This document shows, in pieces, positions 16,483 through 25,938 of a DNA stretch of 64,000 nt. Every line of letters begins with the position of its first letter. The first letter of the stretch is position 1. Source of the DNA: Flexilinea flocculi (GTDB lineage: Bacteria; Chloroflexota; Anaerolineae; Anaerolineales; Anaerolineaceae); the NCBI RefSeq assembly GCF_001192795.1, contig NZ_DF968181.1, forward strand, positions 89,603 to 153,602. Direction: 5' to 3'. The notes beneath the pieces were generated by a model, which saw only the letters and a program-made list of their open reading frames with translations, made no database searches and had not been told where the DNA came from. Made by a program: the position numbers and the translations under genes.

Positions 16483-17199
16483 CTATTTCAGATTTTCGAC
16501 CTTTGCATGAACCTGTTCTGCTGTTTTGGTAAGAATTTCATCAAACTGTTTTGCCGCATTCAATGAAGGAAATTCAATGCGAACATTGATGACAACTGCG
16601 GAACTGCCGGATTTGGATGAAGAATCCTTTTTATCCGGTGTTGTTTTCGCGCTGTTTTCGTCTTCTTCTCCTGAAGCATCGTGAAGGAGCAAGTAAAAAT
16701 TGGTCATCCTTTTGGCAGTTGTATCGGATGCTTCAGCATTTTTCTTAAACCATGCGGTAATTTTGTTTTGTGCTGTCTTGGTAGCTGTCTCCATATCCAG
16801 CAATGATTCCGGATATACAGCGTTAAGAATTTTCGCACATGCACGGGAATAACTGGTGTCGCTGGACAATGCCTTCGCGCGATCCGTTGTTTTCCCGGAA
16901 GCATTGATGATCCCTGTTATCTGCAGATCTGGAAGGATGCTTTTTTCTGCAGCAGTAGTAGTGATATCCAGAACATCGGCAATCCACTTTTTTGTAATTG
17001 TTTCCGGTACATTCTTCTTAAATCGATCGCGAATGGCAGACCAGTTTGATGCTGTCAGTGTCGGATATGCAGCATTTTTCTTACCTTGCGATATGTTATC
17101 GGTAACCTTTTCGATCAGATTTTGAATATCAGGTCCATTCCCGGAAATCAAAGATTCAGCGATGTCTGAAATTAAGTCGCCTTTTGTTTTTTCGGCCAT
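16483..17199 (-). CDS. DUF5343-like protein
   Basis: The protein has 238 residues. The middle (about 40-140) matches my memory of the DUF5343 pattern: a tandem winged-helix-like fold with NVPETITKKWIADVLDI, a LQITGIINASGKTTDRAKAL segment and ARACAKIL-type helices ending in VYPESLLD. Residues 175-205 are a charged, Ser/Lys-rich linker. The last 35 residues (VVINVRIEFPSLNAAKQFDEI) form a beta-alpha unit. There is no signal peptide or membrane helix, so it is cytoplasmic. It stands alone, in reverse orientation to its neighbours and flanked by repeats, which fits an accessory gene. The function of the domain is unknown; it may bind nucleic acid. AGGAAGT lies just before the ATG on the minus strand. 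Confidence 0.7.
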   Translation of the reverse strand: MAEKTKGDLISDIAESLISGNGPDIQNLIEKVTDNISQGKKNAAYPTLTASNWSAIRDRFKKNVPETITKKWIADVLDITTTAAEKSILPDLQITGIINASGKTTDRAKALSSDTSYSRACAKILNAVYPESLLDMETATKTAQNKITAWFKKNAEASDTTAKRMTNFYLLLHDASGEEDENSAKTTPDKKDSSSKSGSSAVVINVRIEFPSLNAAKQFDEILTKTAEQVHAKVENLK

Positions 17200-17305
17200 A
17201 GTGTACTTCCTTTCTGAATTGTCTGTTTGAGAAAAAATCGCTTATTTGACGATTTCATCAGTTATTTGATTTGCTGACTTGCTATTCGAATTGAGATAAA
17301 AAATC

Positions 17306-17354
17306 TTATTGATGTGATTTTTTTATGTAAAGCGCAAAAACATCACTTCAATAA
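17306..17354. repeat. Hairpin repeat copy 6
   Basis: Arms TTATTGATGTGAT (from 17306) and ATCACTTCAATAA (to 17354) pair with few mismatches around an apex with AGCGCAAAAA on the right. The outer arms are GCTATTCGAATTGAG on the left and TCCTCCCCATGTTTGGAATTGCTG on the right side to 17382. Confidence 0.75.
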
Positions 17355-17399
17355 AAAATCCTCCCCATGTTTGGAATTGCTGCGATTTCATTAAAAATA

Positions 17400-17427
17400 T
17401 TGACAGGGAACAATATTGCTGTATAGT
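17400..17427 (+). promoter_or_regulatory. Near-consensus promoter with no adjacent gene
   Basis: TTGACA (17400-17405) and TATAGT (17422-17427) are spaced by 16 bases. The next gene starts 480 bases downstream. Transcription from about 17434 would run through GGAATG/CATTCC and GAATCGG/TCGATTC hairpin-forming sequence, so a small RNA or a long leader is possible. The 711-base gap 17200-17910 holds this and two hairpin repeats, and no supported ORF. Confidence 0.5.
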
Positions 17428-17622
17428 AGGAATGGTTTGGGCTCATTCCATGTCAGTCGGCGAATCGGTCTTATTCGATTCAATACGATAATCGATTTCT
17501 CGAATTGCTGGCATTTTGCTTTCTAAGCAAGAAGAAACTAAATTATTTATAAAATAATGATCTTAAATTGTCAATATGATGCAATATCTCGCAATAAAAC
17601 AAAATATAGGAAGATTGATTGA

Positions 17623-17664
17623 TTGTTGTGTATTTTTTGTACTTCGACCAAAACAACACAACAA
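17623..17664. repeat. Hairpin repeat copy 7
   Basis: TTGTTGTGT (17623-17631) pairs with ACACAACAA (17656-17664) around a loop containing ACTTCGACC. The outer arms are ATATAGGAAGATTGATT on the left and CTTTCGAATTGCTG on the right. The apical stem is partly decayed. Confidence 0.75.
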
Positions 17665-17910
17665 CAACGAATCTTTCCGATCTTTCGAATTGCTGAATCA
17701 CTACCGTCATTTGAATTGTATCTGACTTTTGTCTTGATTATTCGGGAGTTTCGGCGTGACCTATTTCATGATTTTCTTCGTATAGAAATAAAAATAGATA
17801 TAAAATAGAAATGGGATTTTCCTTCCTGCAATTGCAATAAATTGATTGATCAGCAAAACCAATGACATTTTAACATTATTAATACATTGTGAAACTAAGA
17901 AAGCCGCGAT

Positions 17911-20781
17911 ATGAAAATTTGCAGCAAGAAACTTATTTTGGTATTTGTAATTTGTCTTGATTTTTCTCTCAGTTTGTTATTCGTGACTTTTGTATCGGCT
18001 CCTCGGCAGGTGAAGGTCGGTTATTTTTTAATGAATCAGTTTCAGGAACTGGATCAATCCGGACTTTATCACGGTTATAGTTTTGATTATCTGCAAAAGA
18101 TTCGGCAGTATGCTGAGTGGGATATTACTTTTGTGCAATGTGAATATCAAGAGTGCCTTCGCCTTCTGGCTGATGGAGAAATTGATCTCATAAATTATGT
18201 CGAAAAAAATCAAAAAACAGAAAACAATTTTTTATTCTCTCTCAGAGCATCAGGAACTGAATATGCCGCGATTTCGGTCTTAGAAGAGAATTTTCGTAAA
18301 TATCCGGCAAATCTAAAAATACCTTCGGGATTTCGATTGGGTGTACTTAGCGGTTCAAAATTTACAGATGCTATTGAAGACAACCTGACTGAATTTGAAC
18401 AAACTCCCGAACTGTTGGAATACCCACAAGAAAAGCTGTATTCTGCTTTGGAAAGCGGAGAAATTGATGGTATTCTTTCCTCCTCAATAACAGTATTCCC
18501 CGGAACTAAAGTAATATCCCGTTTTTCATTGCGGCCATTTTATTTTGTTGTAAGAAATGGAAATGACCGGCTTTTGAAAGAATTAAATCGTGCGATGAAT
18601 TTGATCAGTTTGCATGAGCCCTTATTCGTAAATCGTTTATATGAGAAATATTATGCTTATGCAGACAGCGAAGTCTTATATCTCACGAAAGAGGAAACGG
18701 ATTTTCTGTCCGATAAGAAGACATTCCGTGTGATTATCGCTCCGGATGGAGACCCGGTCTCCTATTATTTAAATGGTTCTTATCATGGAATTATTGCTGA
18801 CTTTTTGAACAAAACTGCCAGGGATCTGAATGTGGAGATTGAACCTGTTGAGGCAGCATCGTTTGAAGAAGCGCTGGATAAGATCCGAAATGGTGAAGCA
18901 GACATCCTCGGAGATTTTTTGATAGACGAAGGGTTTGCTGAGAAAAACAATCTACAATTATCGCCAGCATTTCTTGAAAGTCAGGTTGTTGCTGTTTATA
19001 AAAAAGGAAATGATGTATCTGTAAAGAATCCTGTAAAAATTGCAGAACCGAATAACTATCAACCGCTATCATCGTCATTACGTGCGATTTATTCCAAATC
19101 AGAGGTAACTTATTATGAAAGCGACGCGGCTTGTCTGGATGCAGTAAACACGGGTGGACAAGATATCAGTTTTATCAATATTTGGGCGGCACAAAAAAAT
19201 TTAGGGAAGATGAAATATCACGATTTAGTGATTGATCCCAATCAGGGATTCACCCTGCAATATTCATATGCTGTCAGTCGAAACGCTGATCCACGATTGG
19301 TCCAAATTCTGAGAAAGGCAATCAATTCAATCAGTTCTTTTCAACGGTTTTCTATCATCAATCAGAATGTGTTTATTACACCGCAGAAAGTTCGATTGAT
19401 TGATTTCATCAACACACAGCCAGCTTATGCTTTCTTTATTTTTCTTGTATTTCCTATACTTTTTTTGTATTTGCTTGCTTATCGGATCGATTCGCATCAG
19501 AAAGATAAAAAACAGATATTTAACCTGGCGTTTGTCGATGATATGACACAATTAAAAAATCTTCACTGGATGGAGAAAAATGCGGGAAGAATCATCGAGG
19601 AAAATCGATCGAAGAAATTCGCTTTCATCTCATTCGATTTGGACCGTTTTGACATCATTAATGAATATTATGGAAGAAAAACCGGTGATCAGATTATTCA
19701 ATATATGGCGGATACGCTGATGTCGATTGACGTCCCCGGTATGATCTGTACAAGAGTAAAAGCAGATCATTTCCTTTGTCTGGTACCTTATGAATCCAGA
19801 GAAATTCTTGAAAAGAAAATTAGTGATATTAAGTCAAAGAAGAATTCATACAGTGGGAATGATACCGTAATAAAATTTGGGATTCATGTTGGTGTTTATA
19901 TTCTTTCAGATTCCGATCAGGATATCACAGCATGCATCGACAATGCTGAAACCGCACGCAGAGAAGCCAGAAATGTATCATCGGGTATTGTTTTCTTTGA
20001 TGATTATTTAAAAGATAAGCTTCGCGTATATAAACATATTGAAGAGATGCAAGAAAGCGCACTGGAAAATCATGAATTTGAAGTATATTATCAGCCAAAA
20101 TATAATATGGAAGAAAATTCAATTATCGGCGCAGAAGCGCTGATTCGTTGGAATGATCCGGTCCATGGGATCAGAATGCCATCAGATTTTATTCTGATCT
20201 TTGAAAAAAATGGCTTTATCATCCAAATCGATTTTTTTGTTCTGGAAGAAGTCTGTAAATTCCTTCGTTCAAGGATAGATGCAGGTGAAAAAGTCGTTCC
20301 AATTTCAGTTAATCAGTCGCGTGTTCATCTTTCTGAAAAACACTATGTCCAGCGGCTGGGAGAGATCATCAGAAAATATTCAATTCCGGATGGCCTGATT
20401 GAATTAGAATTAACCGAAACAGCAATCTCTGAGATTGACGATGTGGAAAATATCCTGAATCAGGCAAAAGCTTTGAATTATCGAATTTCAATCGACGATT
20501 TTGGAACCGGATATTCGTCTTTAACTATGCTGAATCGGGTTCCTCTGGATGCCATTAAAATTGACCGGAATTTCCTGATAGAGTCGAATAACTCCAAAAA
20601 GACTCGTGAAATTATTCGTCTGGTTGTCGAGATGGCTCATGCTTTGGGCATCCAGGTCGTTTGTGAGGGCGTTGAAAAACAGGATCAGGCTGATTTCTTG
20701 ATGAGTATCGGCTGCAGATTTGGACAAGGGTTCCTTTTTTCGAAACCAATCCCGATTAATGATTTTATGCGAATTTTATGA
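17911..20781 (+). CDS. Sensor c-di-GMP phosphodiesterase: two solute-binding domains, degenerate GGDEF, EAL
   Basis: The protein has 956 residues. A signal-anchor N-terminus is followed by two periplasmic amino-acid-binding-protein-like domains (about 30-255 and 265-490). A transmembrane helix (about 500-522) follows, then a GGDEF-fold domain (540-700) and an EAL domain (708-950). The GGDEF signature is replaced by VKADHF near residue 616, so cyclase activity is unlikely. The EAL domain keeps its catalytic motifs (EALIRW near 741, VNQSR, ELELTETA, IDDFGTGYSSL, KIDRNF, CEGVEKQ). It should hydrolyse c-di-GMP in response to an extracellular small molecule, perhaps an amino acid. It is paralogous to the protein encoded at 22744-25653 on the other strand. 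The start follows GAAAGCC, a modest ribosome-binding site. Confidence 0.9.
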   Translation: MKICSKKLILVFVICLDFSLSLLFVTFVSAPRQVKVGYFLMNQFQELDQSGLYHGYSFDYLQKIRQYAEWDITFVQCEYQECLRLLADGEIDLINYVEKNQKTENNFLFSLRASGTEYAAISVLEENFRKYPANLKIPSGFRLGVLSGSKFTDAIEDNLTEFEQTPELLEYPQEKLYSALESGEIDGILSSSITVFPGTKVISRFSLRPFYFVVRNGNDRLLKELNRAMNLISLHEPLFVNRLYEKYYAYADSEVLYLTKEETDFLSDKKTFRVIIAPDGDPVSYYLNGSYHGIIADFLNKTARDLNVEIEPVEAASFEEALDKIRNGEADILGDFLIDEGFAEKNNLQLSPAFLESQVVAVYKKGNDVSVKNPVKIAEPNNYQPLSSSLRAIYSKSEVTYYESDAACLDAVNTGGQDISFINIWAAQKNLGKMKYHDLVIDPNQGFTLQYSYAVSRNADPRLVQILRKAINSISSFQRFSIINQNVFITPQKVRLIDFINTQPAYAFFIFLVFPILFLYLLAYRIDSHQKDKKQIFNLAFVDDMTQLKNLHWMEKNAGRIIEENRSKKFAFISFDLDRFDIINEYYGRKTGDQIIQYMADTLMSIDVPGMICTRVKADHFLCLVPYESREILEKKISDIKSKKNSYSGNDTVIKFGIHVGVYILSDSDQDITACIDNAETARREARNVSSGIVFFDDYLKDKLRVYKHIEEMQESALENHEFEVYYQPKYNMEENSIIGAEALIRWNDPVHGIRMPSDFILIFEKNGFIIQIDFFVLEEVCKFLRSRIDAGEKVVPISVNQSRVHLSEKHYVQRLGEIIRKYSIPDGLIELELTETAISEIDDVENILNQAKALNYRISIDDFGTGYSSLTMLNRVPLDAIKIDRNFLIESNNSKKTREIIRLVVEMAHALGIQVVCEGVEKQDQADFLMSIGCRFGQGFLFSKPIPINDFMRIL

Positions 20782-20822
20782 TTTTTTTTGTGATGTAGCT
20801 ATTTAAAGAATAGGAAAGATTA

Positions 20823-20873
20823 TTTGATATGGTGTTGTTTCCCCGTTTGGCGCAAAAACAACACAACATCAAA
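20823..20873. repeat. Hairpin repeat copy 8
   Basis: TTTGAT (20823-20828) pairs with ATCAAA (20868-20873), and GTGTTGTTT (20832-20840) pairs with AAACAACAC on the right arm. The apex is CCCCGTTTGGCGC. A decayed right outer arm AATTCTGATTTGCTGC follows. It sits between the phosphodiesterase and the next co-directional gene. Confidence 0.75.
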
Positions 20874-20980
20874 TCTTGTCTTTTTTTAATAGAGATTTTA
20901 CAAATTCTGATTTGCTGCAAATGATCGGTTTGTGAAAAGCACATAAATTTGGAACAATTCCAAAAAAAATAGATGAGAGG

Positions 20981-22723
20981 ATGATTTTGATAAATAAGGA
21001 TGTAAGACAAGAACTGCTCGATCAATATCCGATTCTTTTGTTTGATCTTGCCTGTAACCATGAGAAAAACCTGACGATCCTGCATATGAATTCATATTTT
21101 TATGAATTGCTTGGAATTGATAAGGATTCTTTTCCCTTGGATGGGATTCTTGCGTTTCAAACCTTGCTTTATCCAGACGATTTTCAACGATTTACAGCGA
21201 TCATTGAGAATGCCATTCAGGACGGATTATCTCACTTTGAAACTGAAATTCGCTGGATATGCTCTGATTCATCCATTTTATGGACGCGGATCCGGGGAAA
21301 TATTGAATCCTGTCGTGAGAGATTTCGGATTCATTGTTGCGGTGAGAATATTAGCGTTCAAAAAGAAATGGAAAAAGAGGCATTTTTATCAGAAGAACGT
21401 TTTCGTATTGCGCTGACTACAACATCCATCGTTATTTTCGATTACGATCCGCGGACAAAGATCTACCAATCGCTCATTGAAGCGGATATTCTTTTAGGTC
21501 TTCCGCGAAATATGGAAAATGTACCTGAATCGATTGTTAAGATGGGCATTATCCATCCGGATTCCGTTGAGGAATTCTATCGGGTTTTTCAAAAAATTTC
21601 GGATGGCGCTCTTTTCTCATCGGCGATCATTCGGGCAAATCGAATCGGCATGGATATTTGGATCAGATTATCTCTGACAAATATTCTTGATCATGACGGA
21701 AAATCCATTCGTATTATCGGTTTCGAATCGGATATCACCAGAGAGATGAATGCCAAGCTTGCATTTATCAGAGAAAATCAGTATCGATCTGCGCTTTTAT
21801 CCAATGCATTGGCTGCGTATGAGATCAACTTTTCAAAAAATCGTATCTTGAAAATGGAAGGCGATTGGCTGGCCAGATTTCAGGGGCAGGTTTTTGAAAA
21901 ATATTCCGATGCTGTGAATTTGATTGCCGAGACCGTGATTCATTCAGATGATCGCAAACAGTATCTGAAAACTTACGGATGGCAATCCGTGGTCGACGCT
22001 GTTCATCATGGATCGACAGAAATCAAACTGGAACACAGACGGCTCAATGCCGCCAATGAAATGATTTGGGCGCTTTCAGAATTATATTTATTTACGGATC
22101 AGACTCAAAATGAAGTATTGGGTTTTTTCTTTGTGATGGATATCCATCAACAAAAGACCAGAGAGCTGGCTCTGAAAAGAAAAGCGGAACATGATTCTTT
22201 GACTGGACTATTAAATAAAGAACACACGGAACGGTTGCTCCAGAACTTCCTGTCCGATCAGAGTTCTGATGAGAAACACGGATTGATGGTGATTGACCTG
22301 GATAATTTTAAAAGCGTTAATGATACTTTCGGCCACCAGAAAGGTGATATGGTTCTGGCAGAATTGGGCAGATTACTCTATGAAACCTTCCGATCGACTG
22401 ATATAATCGGGCGCGTCGGCGGAGATGAATTCGTTGTGTTTTTGAAAAATGTCACATCGATGACGAAAACTGTGGATTTGGCCAGGAATCTATGCTCTCT
22501 GGTGACCAGTCAATTTAATACCTTTGATCAAAATTTTTCAATCAGCAGCAGTGTTGGTATTTCGGAATTTCCTGAAGACGGGAAAACCTATGAAGAGCTT
22601 TTCCGGAAAGCAGATATCGCATTATATGAAGCCAAGCGACATGGAAAAAACTGCGTTTTCCGTTATGATCCATCCATGGCAGGTTGCAATTTTCCCCCGA
22701 ACGGAATCTTATCCGAAAAATGA
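20981..22723 (+). CDS. PAS-containing diguanylate cyclase (GGDEF)
   Basis: The protein has 580 residues and no signal peptide or membrane helix, so it is cytoplasmic. Residues 1-395 contain two or three PAS-like sensory domains; MNSYFYELLGID, IRWICSDSSILWTRIRG and IRIIGFESDITREMNA mark PAS and PAC boundaries. A GGDEF domain follows (about 405-570): HDSLTGLLNKE, MVIDLDNFKSVNDTFGHQKGD and an intact GRVGGDEFVVF near residue 479. An RSTD inhibitory site lies five residues before GGDEF, so product feedback inhibition is expected. It should make c-di-GMP. It lies between two EAL phosphodiesterase genes and converges with the second (20-base gap). The start follows GAGAGG very closely; a slightly later start is possible. 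Confidence 0.9.
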   Translation: MILINKDVRQELLDQYPILLFDLACNHEKNLTILHMNSYFYELLGIDKDSFPLDGILAFQTLLYPDDFQRFTAIIENAIQDGLSHFETEIRWICSDSSILWTRIRGNIESCRERFRIHCCGENISVQKEMEKEAFLSEERFRIALTTTSIVIFDYDPRTKIYQSLIEADILLGLPRNMENVPESIVKMGIIHPDSVEEFYRVFQKISDGALFSSAIIRANRIGMDIWIRLSLTNILDHDGKSIRIIGFESDITREMNAKLAFIRENQYRSALLSNALAAYEINFSKNRILKMEGDWLARFQGQVFEKYSDAVNLIAETVIHSDDRKQYLKTYGWQSVVDAVHHGSTEIKLEHRRLNAANEMIWALSELYLFTDQTQNEVLGFFFVMDIHQQKTRELALKRKAEHDSLTGLLNKEHTERLLQNFLSDQSSDEKHGLMVIDLDNFKSVNDTFGHQKGDMVLAELGRLLYETFRSTDIIGRVGGDEFVVFLKNVTSMTKTVDLARNLCSLVTSQFNTFDQNFSISSSVGISEFPEDGKTYEELFRKADIALYEAKRHGKNCVFRYDPSMAGCNFPPNGILSEK

Positions 22724-22743
22724 ATTCGGACTGTTGTTCGAAT

Positions 22744-25653
22744 TTATTGTTTTCTCCAACTGTTCTCATCAATCTGATTTTCAAAGGTTTTTTGGGAGAT
22801 CGGCTTCGAATAGAAGTATCCTTGTGCGTAGAAACATCCTACCTGTTTCATAAAATCGATATGCTTCTGCTTTTCAACCCCTTCACAAATTACTGTGACG
22901 TTGAGCACCTTTGCCATCTCAACGATTTTTTCAATAATTAAGCGTGTTCTTTCAGAATCTTCTGATTTTGTCAGGAAGTATTTATCAATTTTCAGAATAT
23001 CCAGCGGAATGTCATTCAGCAGTGTCAGCGATGAGTATCCGGATCCAAAATCATCAATTGACGTTAAAAATCCAATTTGCTTCATCTGTTCCAAAATCAC
23101 CTTTGCTGCAGCAGCATCTGAAAAGGCGGTTTCTGTAAGTTCCAGTTCAATCAATTTAGGTGGTATATTATATTTGTGCACCATATCGTGAAGCTGTTGA
23201 ACATATTGGCTTTGCGTCAGATGAGCTCTGGACTGATTGATTGAAATCGGTACAACTTTTTGATTCGAATCCAACCTCTGTCGGATCATTTTACAGACTT
23301 CTTCCACAACAAAGAAATCCAGTTGAATAATAAAACCATTTTTTTCAAAGAGCGGGACAAACTGTGAAGGAACCATGAATCCCCTGTCCATGCTGCTCCA
23401 GCGAATGAGCGCTTCTGCGCCAATTAAGGTATCATTTCGGATATCAAATTTTGGTTGGTAATATACCTGAAATTCACCGTCTCTCAAGGCTCGATCCTGG
23501 ATGTTTTCGATTGCTTTTTCCAAAGCGAGACGGTCTCTCATGTCATTATCATAGAAAACGATGGAGGTCGGATCCCCTTCCGCTTCGTGCCGAGCGGTAT
23601 CCGCGTTATCAATGGAACTGGTAATGTCGGTTCCTCCATCCGGAATCATGTAGATGCCATAATTCATACTGATCAGGATATTTTTATCTTCCGTTTGAAA
23701 ATTGCTGTAATTCCTTTTTAACTGATCGATCCAATTGATCAGATCATCCCTGGTATTATAAGGTTTAAGGCAAAGAAAATTGTCATTTTTCGACCGAACA
23801 GCAATAACTCCATCGTTTTGATAAGATTTTAAACCTTCTGCGATATTTCGTATGATTGCATAACCGGTTTCTCTGCCATAACATTCATTGATGATATCAA
23901 ATCGATTAATATCAAAAGAGATCATGGCGTATTGTGTATATCTGTCTGACAATAAAATGGAATGTGAATTTTTTTCCAACCAATAACGGTTCTTTAATCC
24001 AGTCAGTTCATCGCCATATGCGAGCGCTTCCATTCTTTTTTCAGAGTTTATTTTTGATTTTGAATAGAAAGCCAGGATACTGATAATTCCAAGGAAGATT
24101 ACTCCGATCGATGCCAGGAAAGGCTTTGGATGATCATAGAATAAATCACTGATGGTTGTCGGTTTTGATTCAATCAGTGTGTTTTGTCGGATGATCGATT
24201 GAATCTGTTCGTTGCCGATATAACCGAGCTCCTTGTTTAAAATGATAGTAAATATTTTTTCCTGATTTTCATTAATGCCCATTGAAATATTAGCAGTAAA
24301 ACTGTTGTTGAAATCAGATATTAATTTCTGATATTTTCTGTCCAATTTCAACCTTTGATAAAAATAACTGGAGACATAGGTGATATCCTGTTTCCCGTTA
24401 TTGACTGCATCCAATGCTTCCTGCGAGGATTTATATGGAATGATAATACTTCGGGGATATAACTTATGAACTTCTCTGTTGCTAAAAATATACCCTTCAA
24501 CAATTGCCAGGGATGGATTTGCGGGCAACGGTTCGTCCCGCGTAACCATACTGATCGGCATAGAGAGGTAAGGCGTTGTCAAATCGACATGATTTTCTTC
24601 CGCCCATGAATAATCATGGTCAATATCGAGGATGATGTCGGCTTCGCCATTTCGGATTTTTTGGAGCGATTCATTGTAAGAGAATGTCGGGATAAGATCG
24701 ATCCTGATATCTAAATCCTTTGAGATCAATTTGATAATATCAGCAAAAATCCCTTTATATCCGTTCTTATCCTGCCATAAAAGCGGGAAGGTCTGCGGAG
24801 AGGATACAATCCTTATTGTACCTTTTTGCTCTAAAAAAGCTTTCTCTTCTTTCGTCAGGGAAAGAGCTGTTCTTTCTGAACCATAATATTTTTCGTATAG
24901 ACGATATTCTATGCCGGGATTATTGGTTGTTATTTCCGATATTGCTTTATTAAGTTGTTGCAGCAGTTCGGTATTTCCTTTTTTTACAACAAAATAGAAT
25001 GGTTTGGTGTTAAATTGAGCGATGATCTTTTCATTTTCTTTCTTCAAAAAATTGCTTTTAACGACACCGTCCACTTTCCCGGCTTGAAGCGCTTTTTCCA
25101 TTACACTTGGATCGAAAAATAATACGGTTGAGATTTTTAGTTTATGTTCCTGACAAAAAGCAGAAAATTGGGCGTTATGATAATCACCGGAAAGAATGCC
25201 AACACGCATCCCATTAAAACTGTCATAATCATCGAGAGAATAAGACGTATTATCGCTTTTTACTGAAAGCGTTCCATAACTGGTTCCAATGCTCTGTGCT
25301 GAATAATCGAAAACCTCTGCCAATTCATCCGAGAATTGGACATTGGAAAGTAAATCGATATTTCCGTTTTTTAGATTCTGAATACAGGTATTTAAAGTTC
25401 CTCCAACATATTCATACGTCCATCCCGTATAGTTGGCTATCTCTTGAAGATAATCGTATCCGTAACCAGATCGGTTGCCATTTTTATCGAAATTGTGGTA
25501 GCCATCCAGGACGTAATATCCGACGCGGACCTTTTTGGATTCTTCCAGCGGCTTTGCCTGAATTGTAAAAAATGATGTCAGTAGGAACAGCACAGAAAAT
25601 GAGAAAATGAAATAGCCGAAACTTCTTTTTATTGGATCATTCATTTGTATCAC
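22744..25653 (-). CDS. Sensor c-di-GMP phosphodiesterase, paralogue
   Basis: This 969-residue protein has the same layout as the one at 17911-20781: signal anchor, two solute-binding-type domains (about 35-265 and 275-505), a transmembrane helix (about 513-535), a degenerate GGDEF domain and an EAL domain. The GGDEF position reads RSKNDNFLCL, so it lacks the signature. The EAL motifs are intact (EALIRW near 747, SINQSRAHL, IELELTETAF, IDDFGSGYSSL, LKIDKYF, CEGVEKQ). Binding-domain residues differ clearly from the paralogue (for example VDGVVKSNF), which suggests another ligand. The convergent position next to the GGDEF gene points to one signalling locus. AGGAGTG precedes the ATG. A 16-base palindrome lies 53 bases upstream. 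Confidence 0.9.
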   Translation of the reverse strand: MIQMNDPIKRSFGYFIFSFSVLFLLTSFFTIQAKPLEESKKVRVGYYVLDGYHNFDKNGNRSGYGYDYLQEIANYTGWTYEYVGGTLNTCIQNLKNGNIDLLSNVQFSDELAEVFDYSAQSIGTSYGTLSVKSDNTSYSLDDYDSFNGMRVGILSGDYHNAQFSAFCQEHKLKISTVLFFDPSVMEKALQAGKVDGVVKSNFLKKENEKIIAQFNTKPFYFVVKKGNTELLQQLNKAISEITTNNPGIEYRLYEKYYGSERTALSLTKEEKAFLEQKGTIRIVSSPQTFPLLWQDKNGYKGIFADIIKLISKDLDIRIDLIPTFSYNESLQKIRNGEADIILDIDHDYSWAEENHVDLTTPYLSMPISMVTRDEPLPANPSLAIVEGYIFSNREVHKLYPRSIIIPYKSSQEALDAVNNGKQDITYVSSYFYQRLKLDRKYQKLISDFNNSFTANISMGINENQEKIFTIILNKELGYIGNEQIQSIIRQNTLIESKPTTISDLFYDHPKPFLASIGVIFLGIISILAFYSKSKINSEKRMEALAYGDELTGLKNRYWLEKNSHSILLSDRYTQYAMISFDINRFDIINECYGRETGYAIIRNIAEGLKSYQNDGVIAVRSKNDNFLCLKPYNTRDDLINWIDQLKRNYSNFQTEDKNILISMNYGIYMIPDGGTDITSSIDNADTARHEAEGDPTSIVFYDNDMRDRLALEKAIENIQDRALRDGEFQVYYQPKFDIRNDTLIGAEALIRWSSMDRGFMVPSQFVPLFEKNGFIIQLDFFVVEEVCKMIRQRLDSNQKVVPISINQSRAHLTQSQYVQQLHDMVHKYNIPPKLIELELTETAFSDAAAAKVILEQMKQIGFLTSIDDFGSGYSSLTLLNDIPLDILKIDKYFLTKSEDSERTRLIIEKIVEMAKVLNVTVICEGVEKQKHIDFMKQVGCFYAQGYFYSKPISQKTFENQIDENSWRKQ

Positions 25654-25705
25654 TCCTGTACCATGTTGTCCATACTATCATACTCGAAATGATCAGAAGA
25701 ATAAA

Positions 25706-25721
25706 CCTGTCAAATGACAGG
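25706..25721. promoter_or_regulatory. Palindrome upstream of the phosphodiesterase paralogue
   Basis: CCTGTCAAATGACAGG is two 7-base arms around AA. It lies 53 bases upstream of the minus-strand start codon, a position suitable for an operator. It could also be a chance palindrome. Confidence 0.35.
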
Positions 25722-25744
25722 AATTCGATGGATAAAACAACTCT

Positions 25745-25880
25745 TCGGGTAATTAAGATGCTGTTGTTATTAAGCTGAATCATTCCCATATTTCGAATGA
25801 CTGTTATTTTCTTAACAGCTATTTGAAATATGGATTGATCTTTCAAATAAAGAATTTATTTCATATTACGGATCGCTGTT
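25745..25880. repeat. Decayed cluster of hairpin-repeat fragments
   Basis: The fragments TCCCATATTTCGAATGACTG, ATTTGAAATATGGATTG and CATATTACGGATCGCTG alternate in orientation, with a TGTTGTT stem remnant. No intact stem remains. TATAAT follows near 25901, before the glycosyltransferase gene. Confidence 0.6.
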
Positions 25881-25938
25881 TTCTTAGACTTATGGAAAGG
25901 TTATAATGGAAACATAATTTCAGACGAAGGATGAGAAT

